Shown here: positions 1 to 11,588 of the stretch, in pieces | Numbering within the stretch: position 1 is the stretch's first letter | Layout of the letters: each line of letters opens with the position of its first letter | From: Ichthyophis bannanicus | Taxonomy: Eukaryota > Chordata > Amphibia > Gymnophiona > Ichthyophiidae | Reading direction: 5' to 3' | Length of the DNA: 64,000 nucleotides | Assembly: GCA_033557465.1 (NCBI GenBank) | Contig: CM066047.1 | Location: forward strand, 4,960,001-5,024,000 | Made by a program: the position numbers and the translations under genes | Notes under the pieces: generated by a model | What the model was told of the DNA's origin: nothing | Seen by the model: the letters and a program-made list of their open reading frames with translations, nothing else | Databases searched by the model: none

Positions 1-700
1 CACTACTACCCTTTGCTTCTTTGTGGTCACCGATTCTGCAACTTTGGTGTGCTCAAGCTCTGGTTCTTCCCCTTCTTGTGATACTTTCACCTTCTCCACT
101 TCCAGGGCTGTATAATGATTCTTAAGTTCAAGGGCTGGATTAGTTGGATTGGCGATTCTGCAGGACCTGGAGACTCGTGTCCAATCTTTGTCATTCTATA
201 GGCTCCCATCTCCACCTCTCTTGGAGAGCACTTAGAAGTACATTGATGAGTTGCTTTTTGAAACATCCAACTATCTTGAGTGCTCCTCAGCCTTGCCACC
301 TGTTCTGAGCTCCTCTACTTGTTTGATGAGAGCTTCAGCAAGCAGGCATCCTGCACACGGAACCAGCCCTTCAACTAGTATTGTGATCTCTATCTGGACA
401 GAGGCAGAAGCTGTAACGGGGCAACAGATTTGGCAGGACAAGTTTTTGAAGTCACTGTTCAGTTGGCAGAGCTTTGGTACCTGTTGAAGTAAAAGAGAGA
501 CTTACCAAAATACCAGCCTGTTTCTCAGCTGTCCTGTGATAGAACACATTTAAAAGAGATTAACTGTTTTGTCTAAATACCTGTATATAGCTAATTGGGG
601 AGTTGCCCTATAAAGCAAGAATGCTCAGATGGGGTGGGTGGAAGCCATGGTAGGTAGGGCGGAAACTAACATGATGAGGTGTCAGTGGTTTCAAAGAGCC
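1..700 (-). mobile_element. CR1-B LINE 5' fragment (5'UTR and ORF1 N-terminus)
   Basis: Read on the minus strand, this matches the 5' part of the longer CR1-B copy at about 22,440-23,130 block by block. Shared blocks are a cttgctttatatag-like 5'UTR stretch, the ORF1 stretch TASASVQ, the CAGC box with its coiled-coil-like KQVEEL, and the start of the ORF1 esterase region at the window edge. The reading frame is broken by small indels. The element continues beyond base 1. Confidence 0.8.
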
Positions 701-1184
701 GGGAAAGAGAAACTAAAAGCAGAGTTTTAACCTACACCACAAAAACGTACCTAGTTTGAAATGGAGAGACCCTCTTAGGAAGAAAGGGTAATGGAGACTG
801 AGGGAAAAGGTTGGTATTAAAGAGGGGTAAAGAGGCGATGAAGCTGATCTTGAGGGGGAATTGGGAGTGTAATCTTGTGGACTGTCGTAGAAATAGCAAC
901 GGTTTGGGCAAAAAGAGAAGGGGGAGTCAGAGGCAGAGGTGCCTTGAGGAGAGAGTAGAGAAGAGATGGCGAGGGTCAGAGACAAGAAAATTAGTTACAT
1001 GAACATAGTAGATTTGCAGATATTACGGCAGACAAAGGAAGTTAAGCGTAAATTTGAAGTAAAGTCAGAAAGGAAGAGGAATTTGAGCCAATGCACTCAG
1101 CTGAACGAGTACAGGAGTGAAGGTAGTGGGTAGTTAAAGACAGTCAGGGCTGAGATAGAGATTCTACAGTGAGATGCACTATAT
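701..1184. other. No recognised feature
   Basis: Purine-rich unique-looking sequence between two LINE fragments. I see no protein match, terminal repeats or tail; short open frames here have no recognisable content. Confidence 0.5.
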
Positions 1185-1315
1185 ATGTTTATGTTATGGA
1201 CAGAAATCCCATGTAAAAAGGGGAATGTGGCAGCAGTGGGGGTGTACTACCGACCGCTTTGCCAGAATGAACAGATGGATGATGAAATGCTAAGAGAAAT
1301 CAGGGAAGCTGTAAA

Positions 1316-1567
1316 ACATGAAGCTGCAAGGGGTAAAATTGAAAGGCAATGTCATGAAATACTTTTTCACTGAAAGGGTAGTAGATGCTTTGAATGCCCT
1401 CCTGATGGAAGTGGTGGGGGAAATACGGTGACAGAATTCAAAATGGCATGGGAGAGAGACACAGTGGATCCCTTTACAGCAACAGGATAAAATCAAAATA
1501 AATTTAACTATCTAATGGGCAGACAAGATGGACCATATTGGTCTTTATCTGCCATCATTTACTATGT
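1316..1567 (+). mobile_element. CR1-B LINE 3' end fragment
   Basis: Short 5'-truncated insertion. It encodes the remnant KYFFTERVVDALN, matching the C-terminus of CR1-B ORF2 (IFTERVVDPWN near 28,250), followed by a 3'UTR with the gccatcatttactatg motif. It separates two CR1-A pieces that are adjacent in other copies. No clear target duplication. Confidence 0.7.
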
Positions 1568-1976
1568 TACTAACAAAAGTTACAACACAGTAATAATGGG
1601 TGATTTCTATTACCCCGGTATCAACTGGACATGCTAGGTAGATAAAGTTTCTAGATCAAATAAATGACTGCTTCATGGAGCAGCTGGTTCACAAACAGAC
1701 AAGTAGTCATCATTTTGGACCTAGTGTTTAGTGGGACACAGGATCTGGTGCAAGAGATAAAGGTTGAGGTTGTTGCTGAGGCTACTTGGCAATAGCGGTC
1801 ATAGTATGATACCATTTGATTTAATAAATGGAAGAAGGATGGCAAGAAAATGCACAGTACTACTTTTTAACTTTCAAAAGAAAGATTATGATAAAATTAG
1901 AAAAATAGTTAAAAAAAAACTAAGATGAGCAGCTATAAAGGTTAAAGATTTACATCAAGCATGGGGAGTAGTTTAA

Positions 1977-2181
1977 CCCTTTCCAGGCCGAGCCCAAAAC
2001 TCTCGGGATCCAAAATTCTGACTAAATATTCCTATCAAATGGTATATAATACATGACCATAGCAGAAGGAAAATCACTATTAGAACATATTGAATAAGAC
2101 GGGTACAATTTTCCTGAAATATGCAAAAATTAACCCGGCTGCAGAATGTGGATTAAAATTTTAAAGTAGGCCTTCAAAGGG
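1977..2181. mobile_element. piggyBac-type MITE (205 bp) with TTAA duplication
   Basis: Flanked by TTAA at 1,973-1,976 and 2,182-2,185. Ends are inverted repeats beginning CCCTTT (ccctttccaggcc on the left; the right end complements to ccctttgaaggcc). TTAA duplication plus CCC...GGG ends is the piggyBac signature. There is no coding capacity. The CR1-A copy at 56,101-56,125 shows the uninterrupted target gtttaaaaat, so the insertion can be removed exactly. Confidence 0.88.
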
Positions 2182-2579
2182 TTAAAAATCTTGGAAGCCT
2201 AGACCAGCTGTATTCCACGCTTTAAGAAAAGTGGAAGGAATACCAAAAAAGTGCCAGCGTGGTTTAAAGGTGAAGTCAGAGAGGCAGTTGTAGCAAAAAA
2301 GCATCTTTCAGGAAATGAAAAAAAGGAGTCAAATGACAAAAATAGGAAACATAAGCACTGGCAAGTTAGATGCAAGGCATTGATAAAGCAGGCAAAGAGA
2401 TTTTGAAAAAAATCTTGCAGTGGAAGTAAAAACCGCATAATAAAACCTTTTTTTAAATATATTTGTAGTAAAAAAACCGTAAATCAGATGGACCATCAGA
2501 TGATAGAGGAGCGCTAAGGGAGGACAAGGCCATAGCGGAGATACTGAAGTCTTTGCTTCAGTCTTTACTGAAGAAGATG

Positions 2580-2722
2580 GAGAAATTAGACCTTACCTGC
2601 TAATTGTCTTTCCTTGAATCCTCTCCGGGCCAGTCCAGGGTACCATTGGGTTGTCAATCCCCTTCAGCAGCTGAGGACTGAAAACTAAAGACTTTGACAG
2701 GCTACAGCCACTCCCCCTTGAG
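2580..2722. repeat. DIRS-1 left inverted terminal repeat
   Basis: Complementary to 8,032-8,147 over most of its length, including the block ccgggccagtccagggtacc and the block cagcagctgaggactgaaaa. The outermost bases gagaaattagacc are also found, complemented, in the internal region at about 3,115-3,130. Confidence 0.88.
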
Positions 2723-3070
2723 ACAGCTCTCCAGTCTAATGTATCCAAGCAGCATAACAGAATAACATCAACCTGACATAAAAATGACATTGTCGACAAA
2801 AAGAAACCAGAAACGTACCCGCTATTGACCGCCCTGGTAAGGGATAGAACATACCCCGTCCCTTGTATGAGGTACAACCATAGCCAACGCCGTCATATCA
2901 AAAACTGCTATGTTCGTCTTTTTTTTGTTTTTCCTATTTTCAAATTCCAATTACCCCGAAGGGAGCCCCAAGTACCACCGTTACTAGAGAACCCAGTAGC
3001 CTCATGGGACTTGTGTAGACAGAACACCAGAAGAACCTACTCGCGGACTCAGCAAAAAGTAAGGGAGGGC

Positions 3071-3172
3071 CCTGGAATGGCCCGGAGATGATTCAAGGAA
3101 AGACAATTAGCAGGTAAGGTCTAATTTCTCTTTCCTATTCACCTCTCCGGGCCAGTCCAGGGTACCATTGGG
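3071..3172. repeat. DIRS-1 internal complementary region
   Basis: The outer ends of both terminal repeats occur here joined back to back (complement of the left end followed by complement of the right end, junction near 3,130). This is the known template for completing DIRS ends and circularising the cDNA. It sits between the recombinase 3' end and the left terminal repeat, the standard DIRS position. Confidence 0.88.
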
Positions 3173-4240
3173 CAGTACCAAAGCACGGGAGGGACCCGTG
3201 AGCCCCCCCACAATGACCGAGGCCCCTACTCTCGCATCCTCCCTGGCCTGTACATCCAAGCGATAATGCTTCGCAAACGTATGCAGAGACGACCACATCG
3301 CGGCTCTACAGATCTCCACCGGCGGAACTAAGGCTAACTCCGCCCAAGCAGCCGCTTGACCCTGCGTAGAATGAGCCTTGAGACCCACCGGAGGCGATTT
3401 ACCGCCCGCAACATAAGCTGCCACCACAGCTTGCTTCACCCAACGAGCAATCAACGCCTTAGAAGCAGCTTGCCCCTTCCGAGGCCCTCCAAACAGAACA
3501 AAACAACCTGTCCAACCTCATAAAAGGTTTCATAATCTTCTGATAACGCCTCAAGACTCGCCTCAGATCCAACTTCCGTAAGGATCGATCCACTCACGAC
3601 TCTTGCAAATCCGCAAATGTGGGAAGAGCAACTGACTGATTAATGTGGAACTGGGACACCACCTCAGGCAGGAAAGAAGGCACGGGACGCAGAAGCACTC
3701 GTTCCGTCAAAAACTGTAGATACGGCTCCCTACAAGAAGAGCCTGAAGGTCAGAAATTCTCCACGCCGAACAGAGGGTCACCAGAAACGCGGTTTTCCAC
3801 GAAAACTCTCTCAAGCCCCCCATCGAACCTGACTCAAAGGGAGGCCGAGTCAGAGCATCCAGCACCAGATTTAAGTCCCAAGCCGGCACCACCGGCGGCC
3901 GGAGAATCTTCACCGCTCTAAGAAAACGCTCCACATCCGAATGAGACAACCTCCTACCTTGCACTGTCCCTCTATAGCACGCTAGAGCATCCACCTGCAC
4001 CTTCAAGGTGCTAAGAGTCAAACCTTTCTGCAAGCCCTCCTGAAGGAAAGCCAAAATCTCGGGCAAGGCAGTCGCAAATGGACGAACGCTACGGCCTGTA
4101 CACCAAGACTCAAACACTCGCCAAACACGAACGTATGCTAGAGAAGTCGATCTTCTCCTAGACTGCAACAGTGTGCGCACCACTGCCGACGAGTAGCCCT
4201 TGCGTCTCAACCACTGCCTTTCAAGAGCCAAGCTGTAAGC
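3107..4240 (-). pseudogene. DIRS-1 tyrosine recombinase (broken)
   Basis: The integrase of this element; the family recombines circular cDNA into the genome with a catalytic tyrosine. The N-terminal SAM-like domain begins near 4,234 (LALERQWLRRKG), followed by AWDLNLVLDALTRPPF and the first catalytic arginine in AWRISDLQAL (near 3,730). The frame is lost between about 3,706 and 3,455, where other frames still read LDLRRVLRRYQKIM. It resumes with KALIARWVKQAV, the HxxR box and AAMWSSLHTFAKHY, which holds the expected catalytic tyrosine. The HxxR box reads HSTQ, so the second arginine is replaced. DIRS-3 has HNVR at this place. At least one frameshift plus this substitution make it inactive. 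Confidence 0.85.
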
Positions 4241-5961
4241 AAGAAGCGATCCACCTGCGGCATGAGAACGGGACCCTGCTTCAGCAGCCCGCCCCGAGAC
4301 GGAAGCCGCCAAGGGGAATCCACGAGAAGCCGCCTCAGATCTGCATACCACGGCCGTCTGGGCCAATTCGGTGCAATGAGAATCACCGTTCCCCTGTGAA
4401 GAGATATATGCTGAACTACTCGACCGATCATCGGCCACAGAGGAAACACGTAAAGAAGCTTGTCCGACGGCCACGGTTGCACCAGGGCATCCAGCCCCCC
4501 GGCCATGCACTCCCTGCGCCTGCTGAAGAAATGAGCTGCCTTCGCATTGCCGTGCGTGGCCATGAGATCCACTGCCGGCCGCCTCCAGCACCTCGTAATG
4601 TCGAGAAAAATTATGTCGTCTAACTCCCACTCTCCGGGATCGAGAACATGGCGACTTAAGTAATCGGCCTGAACACTCTCCTTGCCGGCCACATGCGCCG
4701 CTGACAGAGCCGACAGATGACCTTCCGCCCAGAGCATCAACGCTCGACTCTCTGCCAACAACAGAGCACTGCCCGTGCCTCCCTGGCGATTGATGTATGA
4801 TACCGTCACGGCGTTGTCGGAGAAGACCCGCACCTCCCTCCTTTCGAGTAGCAGAGCGAACGAGAGCTGCACCAAACGAACCGCCCTGAGCTCCAGAAGA
4901 TTGATCGAGAAGGACGCCTCCTCTGGAGACCAGCGCCCCTGAACCACCTGAGACTGACAGTGGGCTCCCCAGCCTGATAAACTGGCGTCCGTCGTTACTA
5001 ACATCCAAGACGGAAGCGCTAAAGGCATTCCTGCCCAAAGATGATCGGGATCGAGCCACCACGTGAGACTGTCCCTCACCACCTCCGAGCAGCTCAGTTT
5101 CCTTGACAAAGGATGAAGCTGAGGAGACCATCGGGACAGCAAGGCCTGCTGCAAGGGTCACATATGCGTTCTGGCCCAAGGGACCAGATCTAAAGCCACC
5201 GCCATGGAGCCCAAGAGCTGCAAATACCTCCACGCCGAAGGCGCCTTGAGTCGAAGAAACGCTCTCACCTGAGCCAAAATCTTTAATACCCTGCTCTCCG
5301 GCAAGGAGAACAATCCGCGCTCCGTGTCGAACTCTGCTCCCAGATACACCAGCTGAGATTGGGGCTGTAGCTGACTCTTTGTAAGGTTGATTACCCAACC
5401 GAGCTGCTCGAGGAGCTGAACCACTCGAGTGGTAGCCCTGACCCTGATCAACCAATCGTCCAGATAGGGATGAACCTGAATACCTTCCATCCGCAAGGCT
5501 GCGGCAACGACCACCATGACCTTCGTAAACGTCCGTGGAGCGGTCGCCAAGCCGAAAGGTAACGCTCGGAACTGAAAATGTCCCACGGGGACCACAAACC
5601 TCAAAAAACGCTGATGATCTGGCCTGATCAGGATATGCAGATAAGCTTCCATGAGATCTATGGCCGAGAGGAACTCTCCTGGACGAACGGACCCAATCAC
5701 GGACCTTAGCGTCTCCATCCGAAAATGTGGCACTCTCAAAGCCTGGTTGACATGTTTGAGGTCCAGAATCGGCCGAAAGGAGCCCTCCTTTTTCGGAACC
5801 ACAAAATAAATCGAGTATCGACCGGAGCCTAACTGGTCTGGAGGAACCGGAACCACCGTCTCCAACTGCACTAAGCGAAGTAGCGTGTCTTCTACCGCTT
5901 GCCTCTTGGTTCCAAGACCACAAGAAGACCTCCTGAAGTGGCCGGGCGAACTCCAGCGCAT
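4207..5961 (-). pseudogene. DIRS-1 reverse transcriptase - RNase H polyprotein (broken)
   Basis: Copies the element RNA. The RT finger and palm read YFVVPKKEGSFRPILDLK, FLSAIDLMEAYLHI and the active-site box VHPYLDDWLIRV near 5,455. An in-frame TGA follows ARTHM at about 5,158-5,160, where DIRS-2 has arginine, probably CpG decay. RNase H follows with VTTDASLSGWGAHC and SDNAVTVSYINRQGG. Then comes the segment sometimes annotated as a Dam-like methylase in DIRS (DLMATHGNAKAAHFF, VILIAPNWPRRPWY). Upstream, a frameshift near 5,950 separates the frame from its N-terminal part (WVLEIIRDGYALEF). The 3' end overlaps the recombinase start, usual for DIRS. Confidence 0.87.
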
Positions 5962-6429
5962 ACCCGTCTCGGATGATCTCCAGCACCCACTGGTCTGTAG
6001 TTATTGCGGTCCAGGCAGAGAGAAACCCCTGTAAGCGCCCCCCTACTGGTATCTCTACCTGGACCAGCTGACCTTCACTGCGGCTTTTTGGGAGCCGCTT
6101 GCTGAGAGGAGAAATAGCCTCTACCAAAACCTCTGGTTCCACGAAAAGGCTGAGCCCTAGGGACAAACCGCCCCCTGGGATAGGGAGAAAAACACGCTCC
6201 CCGAAATCTACGAAAATCCTTTCCCAGCCCACGCTGCGTAGAGGATTGCTTGACAAGCCTAGGGCGATCCTCAGGCAACCGCCCTCCTTTGGAATCCCCC
6301 AGATCCTTTACTATCTTCTCTAAGGCCTCCCCAAACAGCAGCTTGCCTGTATAAGGAAGCTTAATGAGCCATACCTTCGAGGAGGCGTCAGCCGACCAAT
6401 TCCTTAGCCAAAGGAACCGTCTAGCCCGA

Positions 6430-7558
6430 TCAAGGAAGCCATGGCCTTAGCCGCAATACGAACCAGGTCATAAAAGGCATCAGCCTGATAGGCTGCTGCC
6501 GATTCCAATTTTGCTCCCCGGAGGACTCCCCTGTAGAATCGGAAGAGGAACCCCCCTGGAGCCAACAAATCGACGCTCTAGAAACATACGCTCCACAAAT
6601 AGAAGCCTGAAGCGCCAGCGCACAGGAATCGAAGGCTTGCTTAAGCAAACCCTCCAGCTTGCGATCTTGCAGGTCCTTAAGCGCAGCTCCGCCCTCTACT
6701 GGGATCGTAGTCTTCTTTGTCACCGCCGATACCAGCGCATCCACCTTAGGCATCTTGAGCAACTCCTTCACTTCCTGCGGAATTGGATAAAGATGACCCA
6801 GAGCGCGACCTCCCCTTAGAGAAGCCTCCGGGTACTCCCATTCAGACTATCATCCGCTTGATAACCCGGTGGAGCGGAAAACAAAGTTGCTCTGCTTTAA
6901 AACCCTGCAACAAAGGATCCTCCAGCGGCTCCTGCTCAACCGCCGGAAGAAGGATGTTCAAGGCCGTCAAAGACTGCCCAATTAGTGCCCCTAATTCCTC
7001 TTTGCGGAAAACGCGAAAGACATTCGGGTCCTCTCCCGGAGTCAGCTCGCCCTCCTCCAGCTCAGCTGACCACGGATCAAAACTGGCCTCAGAAAATTCC
7101 TCAGTGACATCTCTCTTCTGAGGCTCCGGGAGCTGCTGCTCTAAGCCATCCCTGACAGGAGCTAAACTTGCCGTTGCACAGGACCACCCCTCTCCAGGGT
7201 CTGACTGAGGATACCCTAAGAGACCCCCCTCCCCAATACTGGAAGGCAAGGGATCTCTGCTGACCTGCGACACTTTCAAAGTATAAGCCTTATGAAGGGC
7301 TAGAATAAACTCCAGGGAAAATAAGGCAGCCAATGAATCCTGAGCCTCAGGAAACTGGCGTTGCTCCTTTACAGCAGATGAAGTGTCTCTTACAGACTTC
7401 GCTTTTCTCTTCCCTTGCTTGTGCCTGCCCGCGGGAGAAACGGCATTCTCATCTAAAATGGCCGCCATTCCTGCCTGATCTACCACGCTGATAGGCTTCT
7501 GCGCCTCCATCTTGCTATCCATGCCGACAACTCCAAACCGCCGGAGAACCGCGTCCAA
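6430..7558 (-). pseudogene. DIRS-1 gag-like ORF (broken)
   Basis: This lies upstream of RT where DIRS elements carry their gag-like structural ORF. It reads as two pieces, 7,558-6,842 and 6,771-6,430, joined through a frameshift near 6,800. Visible are an acidic segment (SAELEEGELTPGEDP), a short alpha-helical stretch (FRKEELGALIGQSL) and MPKVDALVSAVTKKTTIP, similar to the SAMKRIKS-type block in the gags of DIRS-2 to -4. No zinc knuckle is seen. Function is inferred from position and weak similarity. Confidence 0.65.
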
Positions 7559-8031
7559 AAACTGAAGGAACTAATACTCCCGACACACACACACGCCAAG
7601 CTCCTGCCACCCCAGAAGAACTGACCTGATTGCAGTCCTGAACGGCCATGATGCTTCGGATCCCGCTGCTAGCAGGAAACTAAGAAGCGCACCTGCAGAC
7701 AAGAGGAGAGATGAACTTGGGGCTCCCAGGACGAATCCCCCTGCAAAAACGAAGCGAATCACAGTAGGAGACAGGCTCTGCCTCAGTGACCGCTGCCGCA
7801 ATCAATCCTCCACGGAGGAGTTACTCTCCGTTTTAACTCCCTTCTTCTTTTCCTTTTACATCTTTTTCAATTAGCTTAATTGAAACAAACCCACAAGGGA
7901 AGAGGTATATTAAATTCAAGAGAGAGGATTATAGCTCTGCTAGAGCTGATCCTCCCCAGAAGTCTGCTAATTAAGAGGCCTGCTGCAACTGGTTAGAGAG
8001 CCTGTCAGCTTTCTACGTCCTGTTCAGCTAC

Positions 8032-8147
8032 CTCAAGGGGGAGTGGCTATAGCCTTCAGCAAAGTCTTTAGTTTTCAGTCCTCAGCTGCTGAAGGGGATT
8101 GACAACCCAATGGTACCCTGGACTGGCCCGGAGAGGTGAATAGGAAG
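8032..8147. repeat. DIRS-1 right inverted terminal repeat
   Basis: Begins at ctcaagggggagtggc and ends gaggtgaataggaag. It is the inverted partner of 2,580-2,722. CR1-A host sequence resumes directly after it. Confidence 0.88.
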
Positions 8148-8181
8148 TAGGGAATTTACCCATGCCTGAAACGATATTTAG

Positions 8182-11100
8182 AACATAAGAACATAAGATA
8201 TGCCATACTGGGTCAGACCAAGGTCCATCAAGCCCAGTATTCTGTTTCCAACAGTGGCCAAACTAGGTCATATGTACCTAGCAGTTTCCCCAAGAGACAC
8301 AAGTTCCACAATGCTTGTACTGGGTCAAGCATTGATATCTTCGGTCACTTCTTAATAATGGTTTATGGACCTTTCCTCCAGGAACTTGTCCAAACCTTTT
8401 TTAAACCCAGCTACACTAACAGCCTTTACTACATCCTCCGGTAACAAATTCCAGAGTTTGATTACACGTTGAGTGAAAAAATATTTTCTTTTGTTGGTCT
8501 TAAATAGTTTACCCTGTAGCTTCATTGCATGTCCCCTAGTCTTTCTATATTCTGATAACGTAAACAATCGATCTACGTTTACCCGTTCCATTCCGTTCAT
8601 TAATTTATAGACTTCTATCATATCTCCCCTCAGCCGTCTCTTTTCCAGTTTAAAGAGCCCTAACATTTTTAGCCTTTCTTCATAGGAGTATCCTTCCATC
8701 CCCTTTACCATTTTGGTGGCTCTTCTCTGAACCTTTTCTAAAATCGCTATATCCTTTTTAAGATACGGCGACCAGAATTGCACACAATATTCAAGGTGCG
8801 GTCTCACCGTGGAACGATATAGAAGCATGTTTTATTTTCCATTCCTTTCCTTATCATACGTAGCATTCTATTTGCTCTCTTGGCCGCCGCTGCACACTGG
8901 GCCGAGGGTTTTAACATGGTATCCACAATGACGCCTAAATCTTTTTCCTGGGTGGTGGTTCCTAATGTGGAACCTTGCATCGTGTAACCATAGTTTGGGT
9001 TGTTCTTCCCTAGGTGCATAACCTTGCACTTGTCCACATTAAATTTCATCTGCCATTTTGATGCCCAGTCTTCCAATTTATCAAGATCCTCTTGCAATTT
9101 TTCACAATCCTCTTCGGTTTTAACAACTTTAAATAGTTTTGTGTCATCTGCAAATTTGATAACCTCACTCGTTATTCCACTTTCCAGGTCATTTATGAAT
9201 ATGTCAAAAAGCAGCGGACCCAGCACAGATCCCTGGGGTACACCACTATTCACCTTTCTCCATTGGGAAAATTGGCCATTTAGCCCTACCCTCTGCTTTC
9301 TATCTTTTAACCAGTTCCTGATCCACAATAGAACACTGCCTCCTATCCCATGACTCTTTAGTTTTGCCAAAAGTCTCTGATGAGGAACCTTGTCAAAGGC
9401 TTTCTGAAAGTCCAGATACACAATATCAACCGACTCACCTTTGTCCACCTGTTTATTCACTCCTTCAAAAAAACATAACAGATTAGTAAGACAAGATCTT
9501 CCTTGTCTAAAGCCATGTTGGCTGACTCCCATTAGGTTGTGACTATCTACATGCTGATTAATTTTATTCTTTATGATGGTTTCTACCATTTTTCCCAGTA
9601 CTGACGTCAGGCTCACTGGTCTGTAGTTTCCCGGATCACCCCTGGAACCCTTTTTAAAAATTGGTGTTACATTGGCGATCCTCCAATCTTCAGGTATTAG
9701 AGATGATTTTAATGATAGTTCACAGATTACTGATAGCAGGTCTGCAATCTCATATTTCAGTTCTTTCAACACCCTTGGATGTATACCATCCGGCCCAGGT
9801 GATTTGCTACTCTTCAGTTTATCTAATAGTTGTAAGACATCTTCCCTATGTATCGATATTTCCTTCAATTCTTCCACACCTCTAAATACCACTTCCGTCA
9901 TGGGTAACATCCCTACATCTTCCTCAGTAAAGACCGAAGCAAAGAATTCATTCAGTCTCTCCGCTATCGCCTTGTCGCCTCTTAGTGCTCCTTTAACCCC
10001 TTTATCATCTAATGGACCAACTTACTCTCTCACAGGTTTTTTGCTATGAATGTACTTGAAAAGGTCTTTATTTCGCGTTTTTGCTTCCGCAGCAAGCTTC
10101 TTCTCAAATTCTCTCTTTGCCTGCTTTATCAATGCCTTGCATTTGACTTGCCAGTGCTTGTGCTGTTTCCAGGTTTCGTCGTTTGGCTCTTTTTTCCATT
10201 TCCTGAAAGTTGCTTTTTTGGCAACAACAGCCTCTCTGACCTCACCTTTAAACCATGCTGGCAGTTTTTTTGGACTTCCTTCCACTTTTCTTAAAGCGTG
10301 GAATACAGCTGGTCTGGGCTTCCAAGATAGTATTTTTCAACAACACCCAAGCTTGATGTACGTCTTTAACCTTTGCAACTGCTCCTTTTAGTTTTTTCTT
10401 AACTGTTTTCCTCATTTTATCATAGTCTCCTTTTCGAAAGTTAAAAGGTAGTACTGTGGATTTCCTTACTATCCCCCCTCCACTAATTAAATCAAAGGCG
10501 ATCATGCTATGATCACTATTGCCAAGTGGCCCCAACACCCTTATCTCTTGCACTAGATCTGGTGTTCCACTAAGGACTAGGTCTAATATGGCTTCCCCTC
10601 TGGTCGGTTCATGAACCAGCTGCTCCAAGAAGCAGTCATTTATTTCATCCACGAACTTTATCTCCCTAGCATGTCCTGACGTGACACTGACCCAGTCGAT
10701 ACCAGGGTAATTGAAATCACCCATTATTATTACTGCACTGTAACGTTTGTTAGCTTCCTTGATTTCTTTGAGCATTTCATCATCCATTTGGTCATTCTGG
10801 CCAGGTGCTCGATAGTACACCCCCACTGCAATTGCCTTCCCCCTTTTATATGGAATTTCAATCCATACAGATTCTACAGCAGATTTTGTTTCCTGCAAAA
10901 CTTTAATCCTTTCTGAGTCAATGCCCTCTCTAACAGAGCGCAACCCCTCCACCAATTTGATCAGCTCTATCATTACGATATAGTTTGTACCCAGGTATCA
11001 CAGTGTCCCACTGGTTGTCCTCCTTCCACCATGTCTCTGATATTCCAATCATATCTAACATTTCATTTAGTGCTATATATTCTAACTCTCCCATCTTATT

Positions 11101-11196
11101 GTTTAGACTTCTAGCATTTGCATACAAGCATTTTAGAGAATGTATTTTGTTCATGTTAATTTGGCTATTGTTAGATCTAGATTTAAAGTTGATATT
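8182..11196 (-). mobile_element. CR1-A LINE, antisense copy nested in host CR1-A
   Basis: The 3' end on the left begins agaacataagaacataag (complement of the CR1-A tail); the 5'-truncated end is near 11,196. The plus-strand host stops at aacgatattt (8,181) and resumes at aattgaaagaaatatc (11,197), matching a continuous stretch in the copy near 56,560-56,600. The order from the right is endonuclease, linker, reverse transcriptase, C-terminus, 3'UTR. Confidence 0.9.
8352..11157 (-). pseudogene. CR1-A ORF2 (endonuclease-reverse transcriptase), nearly complete
   Basis: CR1 ORF2 nicks the target and primes reverse transcription there. The apurinic-type endonuclease starts near 11,157 (CLYANARSLNNKMGEL, IGISETWW) and includes MGDFNYPGIDW and GNSDHSMIAFDL. 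The RT holds [66 protein letters not shown] and the catalytic box IKFADDTKLF (near 9,160). The C-terminal block ends LEERSINHY at 8,352. Breaks are a frameshift near 10,935, one near 10,265, a TAA after KKPVRE at about 10,020 and a frameshift near 8,815. The RT core from 9,910 to 8,804 is uninterrupted, so this copy is fairly young. Confidence 0.88.
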
Positions 11197-11302
11197 GGAA
11201 TAATTGAAAGAAATATCAATAAACCTGGAAGATGAATTACAAGTATCTGATAAACCAAAGAGTAGTAAATCACTTGGACAAGATGGTATATATCCAAGAG
11301 TG

Positions 11303-11588
11303 GAGGAGGAGGAGTGGCCTAGTGGTTGGGGCAAGGTACTTCAGACCGGAAGGTCGGAGGTTCAAATCCCACTAGAGGACAGCAACCTTGGGCCGGAAGG
11401 ACTGGGGTTTCTAGTCCCACAGGTGCTCCTTGTGGTCTTGGGCAAGCCACTTAACCCTCCATAGCCCATGTTCCCTGTAAAATAGTTATTTCCAAGTTAT
11501 AATGCCCTGTTCAATGTAATTTCAGTTTGTTCAATGTAAACCGCACTGATGCAGAATAGCGCGGTATATAAGAGAATGTAAATAAATA
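11303..11588 (+). mobile_element. tRNA-derived SINE with LINE-type 3' tail
   Basis: The head has an A-box-like tggcctagtgg and a B-box-like ggttcaaatccc with tRNA-like spacing. A body with cttgggcaagccacttaacc follows, resembling the core of CORE-SINEs. The tail has a hairpin (ccgc 11,541-11,544 with gcgg 11,561-11,564) and ends in aaataaataaa. Target duplication aagagtg is at 11,296-11,302 and 11,589-11,595. The tail matches the 3' ends of L2-type LINEs in this window, its likely mobilising partner. Confidence 0.85.

Larger units (their letters stand above)
2580..8147 (-). mobile_element. DIRS-1, full-length but decayed DIRS retrotransposon
   Basis: This tyrosine-recombinase retrotransposon lies in reverse orientation inside the host CR1-A, which rejoins exactly (..gaagaagatg / tagggaattt..). 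It has inverted terminal repeats and an internal complementary region in which the two termini are fused (taatttctc / tttcctattc). From right to left it carries gag, reverse transcriptase with RNase H, and tyrosine recombinase. There is no target-site duplication, as expected for DIRS. It differs strongly from DIRS-2, -3 and -4, so it is a separate family. Confidence 0.92.

Noticed and set aside
4240..6256. Upper part of an 849-codon minus-strand open frame
   Set aside because: Shadow frame of the DIRS-1 RT-RNase H region; only its last 175 codons are the true recombinase frame.
11310..11385. Possible tRNA gene
   Set aside because: A and B boxes belong to the SINE head; there is no complete cloverleaf, and a SINE body and tail follow with target duplication.
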